NCBI GenBank assembly: GCA_032207245.1
Contig: CM063502.1
Span: 137,375,998 to 137,439,997 of the forward strand
DNA: 64,000 bases
Direction: 5' to 3'
Source of the DNA: Pardosa pseudoannulata
Lineage: Eukaryota; Arthropoda; Arachnida; Araneae; Lycosidae
This document shows, in pieces, positions 1 to 14,008 of the stretch (within the stretch, counting starts at the first letter, position 1; every line of letters begins with the position of its first letter). Under the pieces are notes generated by a model that did not search any database, was not told the origin of the DNA, and worked only from the letters and a program-made list of their open reading frames with translations. Made by a program: the position numbers and the translations under genes.

Positions 1-90
1 TAGTTTGAGCTTTCTTCTATGAAACTAATCATATCTACTGCCCTGGTTAGATCATTAGTTTTCATGCATCAAAAACAGTAGACTGTAGCT

Positions 91-547
91 CTCCACACCA
101 GCCAACGAACCTTATCTCAGACGCCATATTTAACTTCTTGAGAGAAGTTCTGTACTAATGTATAGAAGTCCTGTGAGGGCTGTGAGGGGATAAATGAAAT
201 CATAGTTATGCTATTGGTATTTACCTGTGTGTTATCCTTAAATGTCGCAGTGAAAAGGGGTCAATCTATGCATTTTCTTATTGGTAAGATACTTATTACC
301 AATATTACAATGCAATGTCTCCAAACCAGCCAACGAACCTTATCTCATACGCCATATTTAACTTTTTGAGAGAAGTTCTGTACTGATGTATAGAAGTCCT
401 GAGAGGGCTGTGAGGGGATATATGAACTCATAGTTATGTTATTGGTATTTACCTGTGTGTCATCCGTAAATGTCGCAGTTAAAAGTGGTCATTTTATGCA
501 TTATTTTATTAGTCAGATACTTATTACCAATATTACGATGCAATGTA
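91..547. repeat. 228-bp tandem duplication, two copies
   Basis: Two head-to-tail copies (about 91-318 and 319-547) are nearly identical, starting at CTCCA-ACCAGCCAACGAACC and ending near TATTACAATGCAATGT. A related phrase, GCTGTGAGGGGATA followed by similar AT-rich text, recurs near 20925-21000, so the unit probably belongs to an interspersed family. No coding potential is visible. Confidence 0.85.
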
Positions 548-1661
548 TATAAAAAAGAAAACTTTCGTGATGAGAAAGTTATTTACCATCGCATTTTAAC
601 ACAATACTGTAAAGTGAAGTTTAACAATGGATAGCCTATATGTCTAGATTTCTTTTCATGTACCGACTGATAAAGTAAATTCCTGTTTAATGTTTTAAAA
701 ATCATAAATTTGAATCTCTAAAAAATATTCTAAAATCAAAACTTTACAAACTACATTTTAACTAAGTAAATATATTTTTGGACAGTAAATTAAAAACTTT
801 TGAATGTAAAGTGTTGAAAGAAGAAAATACATATGAGAAATTTATGATCTTACACACAAAGTGTTTATTTTATAAGAAACCCCATAGTAGAATGTTCATA
901 GCTAATCCATTAGGAAATTAGTTTTTCTCTATCATCAATTTACATTAGTAGATATGTATTTTTAATATTAACTTTTCTTAAAAAAGAATTATTTGATAAA
1001 TAAAAATAACAAAATATTGGCATATCATTGCAGATGAAGGGAAGTTCAAAGTACTATAACAATGAGTTCCATAAAATTTTTCATATTTTTATTTCACTGA
1101 ATTGTGAAATATAACTATGAATAAAAATCTAAAGCAGGAACATCTACATTTTCTACATTTTTCTACATTTAATCACGCTTTAATAAAAATCTTCATTATC
1201 GTTAATATAATTGTATTTAACTAATATATTATATTAACTTATAAACTTTAAGATTAGGCCAGCGATTACGATTTTTTGGCCTTAGGGCTGCTTTTGTTAT
1301 ATTACACGTAAAAGCGATGATAACGGAGCTTCTTTGATTAAGTGACGTTTCATACAATTATATTTAAAAATTTAAAAATTTATATATTTTAACTTTAACA
1401 AGTTTTATATAAATACTTTTCAAATTTCATATTACATTAAAATGTTCAGTATCACCTTAAAAAATTCTAAAAATATACTCCTTCACAGTATCCCCCCCCT
1501 AGAAATGGTGAATTGTTGCAAATTAATACTCTATTAACCCTAGAGCCTCTCCTGTCACATTATACTTAAAAGTAATGCTGGTGGCTGAAGCAACATTTAC
1601 GACAATTTAATTTAAAACTATTGAAATTTACATTTTATCTTAAGTTGAAAAAAAAAAGTGT

Positions 1662-1670
1662 TATATATAT

Positions 1671-1762
<92 letters not shown>

Positions 1763-1789
1763 GTATATATATATGTATATATATATATA

Positions 1790-1856
<67 letters not shown>
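1662..1856. repeat. (AT)n microsatellite
   Basis: About 195 bases of AT dinucleotides with a few G interruptions, including a short GTGTGT island near 1794. Long Tyr-Ile reading frames over it are artefacts of the repeat. Confidence 0.95.
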
Positions 1857-1858
<2 letters not shown>

Positions 1859-4291
1859 TTGAAAATTTTTAGTTTAAAATATTCCTGGAAGTTCAGTATC
1901 GTTTACAAAAATTCTAAAAACATAATCTTTCGCTGCTTAACATTAGGAAGTGGTAAATTATTACAAATTAATACTGTGTACTCATGCAATCAGCTATATA
2001 TTTTTTTTACTATTATGTTTATATGAATTTGCAACGACCGTTAAGCACTCAGTGAGTATAATCTAAGATGAACATAATTTGGAATCTTTGTAAAATTTTC
2101 AAATGATTTTTAGATTCAATTTAAATGTTATCTGAAATATAATTTTAAAAATTGAGGAATAAAACTAATATCTCTAAAATATGCAACTTTACTTACACAC
2201 ATATACTACATTCAGCTTTCAAATCATATTAAATTAAAAGAAGACGGCCCTGTTTATAAATTAAAATGTATGAGTACCACAGCGCTTGTTTAACAATCCT
2301 ACCTAGATCAAAACTGCCTTAAGTCCGCTGAAAGGAGATCTACTTCTTTTGTTGTTACAGGTCGTCACCCACATTCGCTCTGACAGACTTACAATTGTGA
2401 TCACTCCAGTAAACTGATAAGGTGGACAAAGAAATGCCTATTCCCCTCCCCTTTTACGTAGTCGGAAGTTTCCCCCAGAGATTATGGACTGTAGACTGTC
2501 CCAACTCCACTCACAGGGAGAATGCATACCTATGCTAAGAACCAATCACAAGCCAGTCATTCTTCGAGAGTGACCAATTACCCTTTGAGAGCGACTGGTG
2601 TATTCATTATTTTTATTTTACTTTGATATAATTTACTGGATTTAATAATAGTTGTAGTGGATGAAATTCGAAGTCTCCCAATTAAAGAATATTCTGTTAT
2701 CAAGCGATGTTACAGGTACAAACATTACGCTTTTGGAAATTATTTCACAGATCTAGTGATAGCTATAAACGGAATTGGTGTATCCAAACACTCGACAGTC
2801 CATTACCTTTGTTTCTAATACAAATCATGCTAATTCGTTAATAAATGAATAAAAATTTCTAAAAAAAAAGTGTTATAGAACTTTTTTTCTTTAACAGAAA
2901 AATATTGTTCGTTTTAATGACTTCAAGGTGACTAAACAATAAAAGCAAAATATTTTAAAATGAAATTAATATAATCCACAAAACAATAAAATTTATTAAA
3001 AATATTATCGGTAGTTTTCGATAGAGCACACCTATATATTGTTAGTAAATCAGTTTGTTCCTCTATAGTCTATCTTTTAATAATATTTTTACCAGTGTAG
3101 ATATCCTATAAAATAATATTATCAGGAATTTTTGGTGTAGCATATTTTAAACCTTTCCACAATTGGGACCATATTTTTGTTGAAGCTATTTACTTCAGAG
3201 ATTGTTGTACAAATACATGCATGAACACATGATTTAATAAATGTATCATAATATTCGGTTTTTGAAATGCATTTGTATAAATAAAGGGAAGGAGAGATAG
3301 GGTTACATGTTTTTCTCTATTTTTTTTTTTTTTTTTTTTTTTTTGTATCTTTGTGAATCACTTCACTTTACAGAGTATATTTATATTCCACTAAGTTTGT
3401 CTCTTTTAAGAAGTAGATGTCACATCTGCATTTTGAATGATCGAAAACAGTGTAATCTTTTACAGATGCTTTGATTAGGTTTCTCAAATTGGCATCGGTT
3501 AACGAAAAGGATATGTGCTCTTATAAATTGTCGGCCTCAGTATGCCATTCAAGACAAGCCTGTATGCTTCTTACCACTTTTGAGACACTGTTCCCTCTTA
3601 AAAATTATTTTCTAAATATTTACAGTAATAAATAGGAAATGTAACATTTAAAAATATGTAAATTACATGAGTGGAAAAAGATTATTTAATTCCTTTATGT
3701 CATTTATTTTATTTCATAATTACATATTTTAGTACTTTTCATTAATTCTTTATTTAATTATAAAGGATACTAATGAAGAAAATAAACTTGCAAGTTTAAT
3801 GCATGCATCCTACAAAGATATCCTGAAATTATATCACTTATATAAACATTATTTCATGCAAGAAAGGCTGAGAAATGCCTTCTCCTTCTAAAACTGTTAT
3901 TTTTAATCTTAAGTATAATATCCATTATAAGGGAAATGTATAGTAATTCTAGTGACTCAAATTCTCGTATATGCTACTGCTTTTACTTTGAACGTAATTA
4001 GATTACCACTTTGCTAAATTAAATGCATTTACCGATATGATCTCTACTAAAGTTACCTTTTATAACATTACTTTTATCTATTAAAATCTCTTTAGATCTT
4101 TTTAATTATTTTCTTTCAACTATAAATGAACTTTATGATACAAATAATAGGATAAATATAAAGTACGTGGAATTTCATAATTTATATAACATTTATTTTT
4201 GTAGTATTTTGTAGATTTAATCTAATAGCTGTACTATTTCAAAAATTTTACACTAGTTGGTAAAATTTGTACTTTATTTATTCCTTTAGAT

Positions 4292-4777
4292 CATTGGTTC
4301 TCAATGGGCTCGATACCTTCTGGAGGAGTGGGGGGGGGGGGCGGTGAGACGATATTGATGGGAAGTGAACTTGTTTCGAGCAGTAGGGGGATGATGTAAA
4401 CCGGTTTTGGCTCTCAGCAAGTTAATTTTGAAAATACCAAAGAAATTTGTTGCATTAATTATCTAATTTACATGATTTTTACCAGTAATAAAACGAACTT
4501 ATGCATTGGTACCAGATGCAGTAACTTTTTTTCCTATGTTCTGTGAGAAATTAGGCAGACACTTAGAAAAAATATGTAATCAACAAAATTCGTTTGCATT
4601 TGAGAGTTGCTTTAGCGTGTCTTAGTAACAAAAATTTGGTGTGTAACTCTATTGCAGAAAATTACTTACACATTTCCTCTCTTATAATTAAGTACTTCTC
4701 CTACCCTATATTTTAAGTTACGGGTTTTTTACAAAGGAGAGGGGGGTGAACACATTTCGGCTCTTTGAGAATCAGAG
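4292..4777. mobile_element. hAT-type MITE with exact 8-bp target duplication
   Basis: A 486-bp element is flanked on both sides by the same 8 bases, CTTTAGAT (4284-4291 and 4778-4785). Its ends are imperfect inverted repeats: the left end reads CATTGGTTCTCAATGGGCTCG-like and the right end, reversed, reads CTCTGATTCTCAAAGAGCCG. The CANTGGTTCTCAA-type end and the 8-bp duplication are characteristic of hAT transposons. The inside has G-runs near 4330 and 4740 and no transposase, so it is non-autonomous. The unmutated duplication suggests a fairly recent insertion. Confidence 0.82.
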
Positions 4778-5207
4778 CTTTAGATTATATTAAAGGAATA
4801 ATTCTAAAAGCGAAAAACAAAATGATATAAGGTGAAAACTCACTTATACAAAGCTTATGCTGAAAGGATAAATTTTTGTAGAATGAATATTTCACATATG
4901 GAAAAAGTAGTCGTTTCGGTTCATGGAAGCATGGGAACACTACTGTATTCAGTAAACACATAAGTAAGTAATACAACGAACACTTTTCAAAAGCCACTTT
5001 TAAAATAAAGTAACATTAAATATAGAAAATAGAAAACACGAATTAAAAACTCTCTCCACTTTTTGAAAAATAATACAAAACAAAAATTCTGGTAGAAAAA
5101 ATGTATAGGAAGGTGTTAATATGCTCAGTACAAGTATGTTCGTGAAAAATATTTGCTCCTTTCATATAAATGAATAACATTTAGGTTCAAATATTTACCT
5201 AGGGTAT

Positions 5208-5420
5208 TGAATATTTCTTCGTATAAGTGAATGTTTCGTAAAACTGAATATTCGTATAAGTGAATACTTATTATATAAACTGTATGGGAGTTTCGTAGAA
5301 GAATAAGAATTACTTCGCACTACTGAATATTCGTATTAGTGAATATTTATTGCATAAACTGTATATTTTTGCTGGAGAACAAGAATTACTTCGCACAACT
5401 GAATATTTCGTATAAATGAG
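5208..5420. repeat. Diverged minisatellite, unit about 85-90 bp
   Basis: Two and a half diverged copies share ACTGAATATTCGTAT-AGTGAATA, then TAAACTGTAT, then AAGAATTACTTCGCAC. The AT-rich block lies in the upstream intron and has no coding content. Confidence 0.7.
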
Positions 5421-6250
5421 TTTCCACTATACGCATATATATCATCTTTCCTGCAGATATTTCTGTAGCAAATGCAATCTGAACTTCTTCGATGTACTAG
5501 GATGATTTTATTTGAAAACTTCCTGCCTCATTTGTTTTGAAAGACCTTTAATATAAATTTTAAGAACATTACTCCCCACTGTTTCTGACTAAAAATGCCA
5601 GTGGGTTTATTAATCTGCAGCTGACGTAATAATGGAACTACAGGGGAAAGTATAACTCTAAAATGACACAGAGTTTGACACTTTTGTAGTGAAGTGCTTT
5701 CAAGAGAGCCGTTTAGATTAGTGGCCCCTGCGGATTTTATCATTTGTCTTAACAGCTAGGGCTATAAAATATTTTTTATCATAATCTTTCATTTCAACAG
5801 CACTGAAGATTAGATTAATAAATTTCTTTGCGTCATGGCGGAATCACATGTAAATTATTGACTTAAAAAACATTTTTCCCAAATTTTTATGTACATAAAC
5901 TACCTGAATATGTATCGATCTATCGATTACAACGCTAGTTATAGACGTTAGTGCATTTTTTAAGCTTTTATAGATTTTTTCACTTTGTTGCTTATGGATT
6001 ATAAATAAAGTAAATTCTCTTGTAACAAGCAAAGTCATAAAACAAAAAATAGTTTCTTTAATTTGCAGCATTTTAACTCTATTACATTTTTATTTATAGG
6101 TAAAATTGTAAGTAAAGTAGACTTTAACTAGTCTAGTGTCCTTATTTAAGGAGACTTAAAAGCTATTTGTAGAATTTAAATATTTTCTACAAGTGCCTTT
6201 CCCTTTTTAGTGTAGGTAGTGTAGTAAATAAAAAAGTCGCCAAATTTTGA

Positions 6251-6359
<109 letters not shown>

Positions 6360-7269
6360 AGGTCTAAAAAGGGGATAGTTTGAAATTACGTGAATTATAA
6401 GTGGTTTTAAAAAGTGAACACTTTTATAATAATAAAATACATGGAAAAGACCCACACTTTAGTTACTTTTTGGAGTAATCCGGTCAAGCGGAAAGATATT
6501 TCAAGGATTTTATGATTAAGCGAACCGATATGAGTTAGTAGACGCGTGGACATGGAGCGGTCAACACCTTTCCATGCTTAGCTCTGCCACGAACAAGTGA
6601 AAATGGCGCAAGTGTGCTTTTAAATGAAAATATAATTTAATAAACTTATTATTATCAAGAAAGACTGTTTTCCATTCACCTTAACACTGGACCTTGTCAT
6701 ATATATATAGGTTGTTACTTATAATTTTGTCAATGAGATATACACTTTGATTTTTAAAATTACAGCTTTTTACTACTAATAGAATAGCGATGATGAATTA
6801 TACATTGTTTCACATTTAAAGAAAATTTTAAAAATATTAATCGTTTATACCTTTTAGGTACGTCATTTTAACAATATATAATAAATGTAATAATTGTTCA
6901 TAAAAATTAAATTTTGTTAAAAAATGTGTTAATGAATAGTAAAACTACATGTTTAGGTACAAAGAGTATAATCCTATATAACATACAATGTATCATATAA
7001 GATGCCAATGTGTAGCACTGTATATTATAGGAAGTCGCAAATTATGATATTTTGTGTGTTGTACAGAATAGCTCTACGGAATTGTTTAGAAAAATATCTT
7101 AAAATATCTTAACAAGGTAGCCACTAAACTTTCTACTAACTTGATTTGACAGTATCCAATCTTAGAAAATGAATAAATTATTGAAGAAAATGGTATGATT
7201 TAATAATGTAATTTAATACGACTGTTATATTATCTCTGCAGATGAAATAATATATGTATTTCATTTCAG

Positions 7270-7391
7270 AAATCAGAGAAGAAAGTTATGTTGTTGTATC
7301 TGTGTATCTTGGTGTTACCCTTTCTACCTGCATCGAACATATTTGTAACTGTTGGCTTCGTTGTTGCGGAAAGGGTACTTTATATTCCTAG
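7270..7391 (+). CDS. TMTC1: TMTC1-like exon: membrane helix and conserved VAERVLYIP loop
   Basis: The exon follows acceptor ...TTTCATTTCAG and ends at donor GTAAGT (7392). It encodes 40 whole codons plus AG of the next, starting in phase 0. A hydrophobic helix (VMLLYLCILVLPFLPASN-like, residues 6-23) is followed by VGFVVAERVLYIP. FLPASN...VGFVVAERVLYIP is a signature of the TMTC family, whose members are ER membrane proteins with a GT-C-like membrane half and a luminal TPR half; TMTC1-4 are implicated in O-mannosylation of cadherins (family knowledge). The gene continues at 10461. Upstream exons are outside the window. The family call is firm; the paralogue rests mainly on the TPR exons. Confidence 0.95.
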
Positions 7392-7400
7392 GTAAGTTAT

Positions 7401-8433
7401 TAAGATCTACCAATATGTTTTAATAAACATATTTCATTTTAAATTTCATAATGAGTGAAAATATTGCACGTTTGTTTTCAATAAATTTATAATATTAAGA
7501 TCTACCAATATGTTTTAATAAACATATTTCATTTTAAATTTCATAATGAGTGAAAATATTGCACGTTTGTTTTCAATAAATTTATAATATTAAGATCTAC
7601 CAATATGTTTTAATAAATATATTTCATTATAAATGTCATAATAAGTGAAAATATTGCACGTTTTTTTCAATAAATTTATAATATTAAGATCTACCAATAT
7701 GTTTTAATAAATATATTTCATTATAAATGTCATAATAAGTGAAAATATTGCACGTTTTTTCAATAAATTTATAATATTAAGATCTACCAATATGTTTTAA
7801 TAAACATATTTCATTTTAAATTTCATAATGAGTGAAAATATTGCACGTTTGTTTTCAATAAATTTATAATATTAAGATCTACCAATATGTTTTAATAAAT
7901 ATATTTCATTATAAATGTCATAATAAGTGAAAATATTGAACGTTTTTTTCAATAAATTTATAATATTAAGATCTACCAATAAATTTTAATAAATATATTT
8001 CCTTATAAATGTCATAATGAGTGAAAATATTGCACGTCTTTTCAATAAATTTATAATATTAAGATCTACCAATATGTTTTAATAAATATATTTCATTATA
8101 AATGTCATAATAAGTGAAAATATTGCACGTTTTTTTCAATAAATTTATAATATTAAGATCTACCAATATGTTTTAATAAATATATTTCATTATAAATGTC
8201 ATAATGAGTGAAAATATTGCACGTTTTTTCAATAAATTTATAATATTAAGATCTACCAATAAGTTCTAATAAATATATTTCACTATAAATGTCATAATGA
8301 GTGAAAATATTGTACGTTTTTTCAATAAATTTATAATATTAAGATCTACCAATATGTTTTAATAAATATATTTCATTATAAATGTCATAATGAGTGAAAA
8401 TATTGCACGTTATTTTCAATAAATTTATAATAT
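7401..8433. repeat. Minisatellite, 11 copies of a 93-95-bp unit
   Basis: AAGATCTACCAAT starts copies at 7402, 7497, 7592, 7686, 7779, 7874, 7968, 8061, 8155, 8248 and 8341, giving spacings of 93-95 bp. Each unit continues through TTTTAATAAA, TGAAAATATTG-ACG and TTCAATAAATTTATAATATT. At least two subtypes are mixed: copies 1, 2 and 5 have TTTTAAATTTCATAATGAG with GTTTGTTTTC, while most others have TATAAATGTCATAA and a shorter T-run. The array begins ten bases downstream of the splice donor. Confidence 0.95.
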
Positions 8434-9357
8434 ATTCACATATTACTGTTCAAAGCTTTTATCATTTCAAAAAAGCAATAAAGTGGACTAAATATATTAA
8501 ACAAAAAAGTCATAGAATGAAATAAAATTATTTTTTCAAAAATTCACTATAAAATTTATGTATAACATGTCAACTACTAAATTTATGTAACTTAAGGGTT
8601 TCTGTGTTATATTGAACTGACGTTTTAAATTATATAAATACCAACAAAGTTTAAAATAATGTAACATGTTAAGTATAACCGAAAAAAGACTTATTTAAAT
8701 GTAGAACTTTGGAAGATGAATCAAGGTACTCTTACTGAAATTTATTATCTATCTTAAGTATTAAGAAACACTTTTTAATTTGAAAATATGTGCCAATGCA
8801 AAATTTTAATAGAAAAATATTTCAATATAGTAAATGATTATATATACCCTTAAACATTTTTCAGCTTTTAGAAATACGTTTACTTATAAAACTAAATTTT
8901 TCAAATTATATAAGTCAATGATATCTATTTTTGTAAGCAAATATCAATGTTAAAAATTGTAATAAAAATAAACATTTTCTCTAAGACTGAGTTTCTAATT
9001 TATGTTAAAATGAAATGAAAAAGAATTAAAACAATTTCATGACATCCATAAGATTTATTACTTTTCATATAAATCTTCTATCTTTCATTTTTATTATTGT
9101 CAAATATGCATAATATTTTGTTTAAAAAGTTTAAAAAATAATACGTTAATGTAATAGTATAGAAAGTATGAAACAGAGAGAAAAATCAAACAGAGAAAAA
9201 ATTGTAATAGTTAAAGACGTTTACCTTTCAAGTATTTTCTCGAAAAATAAAGTAATTGCATATACAATAAATGGAAACTGCAATTAGTTTCAAGAAAGGT
9301 AAGTATTCCCCTTTCGAGAAAAAATGCTGTTAAAAAGCAACTGTCATCAATCAATGA

Positions 9358-9470
9358 CACTAAAAATAGAAAAGAGTAGCTAAAGTATGTTCTTTGTAAG
9401 TTAACAGCAATTCACACTAAAAATAGAAAAGAGTAGCTAAAGTATGTTCTTTGTAAGTTAACAGCAATTC
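9358..9470. repeat. 57-bp tandem duplication
   Basis: Two virtually identical head-to-tail copies (9358-9414 and 9415-9470) start at CACTAAAAATAGAAAAGAG and end at AACAGCAATTC. The near identity marks a recent duplication. Confidence 0.9.
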
Positions 9471-9611
9471 GTCTATATATCGAATGTGAAGATTTTACTA
9501 AATGTAACAAAAAGGATGAAAGCATTTTTTTTTCTATTAAAAAATATTGCTTTTACTAGAAACACTTTTAGATTTTATTTACACGAAGTATGAAAAACAA
9601 AGTAAAAACTG

Positions 9612-10066
<455 letters not shown>

Positions 10067-10460
10067 TTAACAAAAATTCTTAACAGATGGTAAAAACTTT
10101 CATACAAATAATCATCTCAAATTCTATTTTCCTTTCAAGAATAATTACGATTAAAATTTTATTTATAGTCTAGAATATTTAAATCATTTTAATATTAAAT
10201 AATCAATACAGAAATTATATTTTATGTTAAATAAGAATACTATTTAAAAATAGTTTAATCTGTGCTTTTAGTATTTAAGTAATTTTCATTCTATTCAAAT
10301 AAAAGAATTTACCGTGTTGTGACCTATTATGCTCTTAATATTTTTTCACTTATCGTCGTTTTATCAGTGGTTTTCTTCAAAAGATATTGAAATTAATGTC
10401 TCACTTTAAATTAAATTTCATTTACAAATTAGTTAATTCATTCTTGGTGTACATTTTTAG

Positions 10461-10625
10461 CATCGGATTCTGTATTCTTGTTACATCGGGTCTGAAGAAA
10501 CTTAGGAAAAATGGTGGCCGTTTTTACTGGATGTGGCACATCTTGACCTTTGGCCTTATATTTCTTTTCATGGCAAGGACAGCAATAAGGAATCAAGATT
10601 GGAAATCTAGAGAAACCCTATTTAC
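10461..10625 (+). CDS. TMTC1: TMTC1-like exon: last membrane helix before the TPR domain
   Basis: The exon completes the split Ser codon, continues the conserved motif as SIGFCILVTSGLKKL, and then encodes a hydrophobic segment (WMWHILTFGLIFLFMA) and RTAIRNQDWKSRETLFT. The R-N-x-DW-x-S-E-LF phrase links membrane and TPR halves throughout TMTC proteins. The exon is 165 bp, starts after ACATTTTTAG and ends at donor GTATGT (10626), with the final Thr codon split after two bases. An open frame extends upstream to an ATG near 10387, but that part is intron: it is unrelated to the family and would bypass the acceptor. Confidence 0.94.
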
Positions 10626-11039
10626 GTATGTATATTTTTTTAGTCAATAAAAATGGTCAAAGGAAAACAAAGAACATTTTTACTAATTGACATGAGATTG
10701 TTTAGCAATTCAACATTTTAACAATTTATCTCAACATCACATAGATATATAATGCAAGGCTGTTTTACTAACTTGAATAATTTTAAAATGTAATTTAGGA
10801 AATAATTTCACCATCAACAGCTGTAAAAATATATTCACTATAAATCATTTCTTTGCTGTTTTACTCGTGATTTGAGTAAGTTTCAAATAACTCTTTACTA
10901 TATTTAGGCTCAAAATAAGTCCCAAAGGAGTATTCTGTGAAAAAAAATAGAATATTAACACTACGTCCTTTAATTTGATAGGCATTTAATTATTTAAAAC
11001 TTAGCTACTACATACAGTTTTAAATTTTAAAATAGTGGA

Positions 11040-11830
11040 ATTATTAATAAAAATATAATTTTAAAGACGGACATAGATTAATATTTTAGAAAACAATACA
11101 TTTTGAACTGAAAAGTTTTCATCTAACAGCCTACACTTAATTCAATATAAAATAAATGTATGCTCTGTATAAAACATAAATTTTCCAAGATAATTAATAA
11201 GGTTTTAACTTTTAACTAAAATTGGAGGGGGGTTAATAAATCATATAATACATTTTTAAAAATAAAAATGAGTACACAATGGAAAAAGTAGAAATTTTTT
11301 TACCTGCAAAATACTTTTGAAATTTATAAATTATAAACTAATTTATGTCAAATTGAAGCTAATTATGCTTCTTACTCTGTATAACTCAGTTATATTAATA
11401 CGAGGAATATATTTTATTTTATATATTAAAATAGACTAATTTGTTTATTTTTTTAGTTTATTGATAGTTTTTAGTATTTTAATTTCAAAATGTCAGATAT
11501 CTTTAAGGTTTTAAATTCACAGAACAAAATATACATTTACTTCAACTTGACTAAACAATTTAGCTTCTAGTATACATATTTCAAAAGTTATCTTGCGGGT
11601 AAGTGAATTTAATTGCTTACTATTTTGTGTATGTTTTATATGTTATTTAAAAATATACTTGAATTGACAAACCTAAATCAATTATTGAACATTATTAGAA
11701 TCTTATAAAAGTTAATCTTAAAATTAGCAGAATGTTTAGCTATATGATGAATCTAATAAAAATGCTGTTATAATGATGATTTTAAGTCTCATAACGTACT
11801 ATGTCCTCTTAAACATTATGATAAGTTTGA
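11040..11830 (+). repeat. First copy of a diverged intronic duplication
   Basis: Aligns in order with 13050-14340. Shared landmarks include GAACTGAAAAGTTTTCATC versus GAGCTGAAAAGTCTTCGTT; AAAATGTCAGA-A-CTTTAA-GTTTTA; TTGTCTTGCGG-TAAG-GAATTT-like text; and GTACTATG near the end. This copy lacks the two SINE insertions found in the other and so shows the pre-insertion state. Confidence 0.75.
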
Positions 11831-13397
11831 CGCTAGACAAATGCTGATTAAACTTCAGCTTACCAACTAATGATTCCAAATTAACAACGATTGAGTTGGT
11901 AACTTGTTACCTCACATTTCTAGAGTTCATGGAATTGAATCAGAGTTTTCCCATGTATATGTATACTCATTTTGTTAGTTTTACGTTACTTTTCAGTGTT
12001 GCAATCTATTTTCTTCAAAAATTCAGAAACTGTATCCCAATTCTTAAATCCGATACCGGACAGCTATAAACATTCCGTCCACTATCTTATTTCACCCAAG
12101 AAGTCCGGTTCCTAAAGCAAGGCCCTACCATTTTGTCATCATTAAGCTTGTAGATTTTAAAAACAACTTTATGAAGAAGGTCTTCGACTAATTAACATTC
12201 ATATTATAAAATATTAACCATCGCAATTCAAATCGAGCAACCAAACCAATTTTAAACTATTACACATATCTATTACTAGCTGCAGAATTTGAAGAGACAA
12301 AATCTGATAGAAGATATTAATATTTTTACTGCCTACCGAGATCGTATTATTAATACCATCATAATACTTGTGTGAAGAAAAAGTATATGAGTAACTATAT
12401 TTTCTTTCCTTAATACACAACTTTGTAAGTTAAATATAATATATTAAACAAGGAAATAATATAATAGATTAAACAAGAAAAATATGCAGGAAACTAAAAT
12501 AATTATGTAAACTAATTTTGCACCCGTTTGCATGTGAACATTTATTTGCTGATAATAACAAGCGATAATTACACACAAAAGATGTAAAATTCTACCTTTT
12601 ATTTATTATGTTTATTTTCAGAAATTTTTCATTTGATCTTATAAAGAAGTCAAAAGTATAACTAAAAGAACAAAATAGCATACGAAAAGATAATTTATTA
12701 CTCAAATGATAATTTCTTACAAAATATCTTCCACGTGTTTTTCTTTAACACCATTATTGTAAGAAATAAATCAGTCACAAAGTAAGATAAGTGAAGGAAT
12801 TTATTTTGCCTGGATATAATATTGAAAAAATAATAGGAATTAAAATGAATTTAAGAGACGCAATTTTCAACTAGTTGTAATTAATATAATTCATACAATA
12901 CGTGAATGATAAATCATTTAGAATTTTCACTTTTGTTCTATTTTCCTTGAGATTTTTTTCAAAAATTCTATCTCGATTATACAAGAGTTTCATTTTCGTA
13001 GATTAACATTGATGTTTTTCCTTTTTAGTTTTATAAAGGGTTGGAACGGTTTCTTTTAATTAATCATTAAGAGAACTTAGTACCTTTCGAGCTGAAAAGT
13101 CTTCGTTAGAGTAGCATACTTTTTAGCAATATAAAATTAAAAGTTCTACTCTTTAGAATAAATTTTCTACACTATTAATTAGGGTCTTAATTGTATAAGA
13201 ATTATTTAAGTTTGGCTAGGTGAAACAATGCTTTTTAAGAAACAAAATATATCTACCAAATGAACAAAATACAAATCTACTTATTCATAAAATAATTTTT
13301 AAAATTAGTGATTTAGAAAGTAATTTTCTTATAAAACAGAATCTAATCATCTGTTTTATTCTATGAACATCAACTGTTTATTTTTTTTCCAACGCAA

Positions 13398-13752
13398 CAG
13401 GCGATACAGATATTATCCTAACGCCTTAACAAGGCTTCGAACCTGTTACTCATTTAGCCCTACCCGGGAAGCACGTGTAGATTAAGGTATACTACGTACG
13501 CGATTAACATTACCCCTGCTGAATCCTCGTAATTTAGAAGCAGGGGCCAAGCAGAAGACCCTCAAGGTTAGGCCTGCCATTCCCAGAGGTATCGTTTGAG
13601 AACTTGGAGGACTTTGTGACCACTAACATATTTTACGTGCCCCAGTCACTTTTAGAGAACATTAGGTCGGATCTTAGGCCGGCACCAGCCCCGAACCCGC
13701 AATTTTTCAGTTACGAGAAAGTTGCCTTTGCCGACTGAGCTACCGCGGCTCT
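13398..13752 (-). mobile_element. tRNA-derived SINE, family B, copy 1
   Basis: The right end, read on the minus strand, begins like a tRNA: a GGTAGCTCAGTCGGCAAAGGC-type A-box region, then a GCGGGTTCGG B-box phrase. The body shares GTAATTT-GAAGCAGGG-CCAAGCAGAA, ACTTGGAGGAC-TTGTGACCAC and AACATATTTTACGTGCCCCAGTCA with the copy at 39217-39558. It has no coding capacity and would have depended on a LINE for movement. It sits antisense in the TMTC1 intron. Its left boundary is approximate. Confidence 0.82.
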
Positions 13753-14008
13753 CAACCTCAATTATAATAATACGAAGAATAACGGCTATTTTATATCAAA
13801 GAGTTTTTTTTTAATTTCAATTTTAAAAGTTTTAATTTTTTTTAAATTTTAAAATGTCAGAAACCTTTAAAGTTTTAGGTTTACAGAATGAAAAGATATT
13901 TATGCTCAATTTGATACAAAAATTTAGTTTCTAATATACATTTTTCAAAATTTGTCTTGCGGATAAGGGAATTTTAGTTTTTTATTTGGTTTACATTTTA
14001 TATGTTTT

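Noticed and set aside
2330..2600. Possible upstream exon after TTGTTGTTACAG
   Set aside because: No frame gives TMTC membrane-domain sequence and stops occur early in the frames examined.
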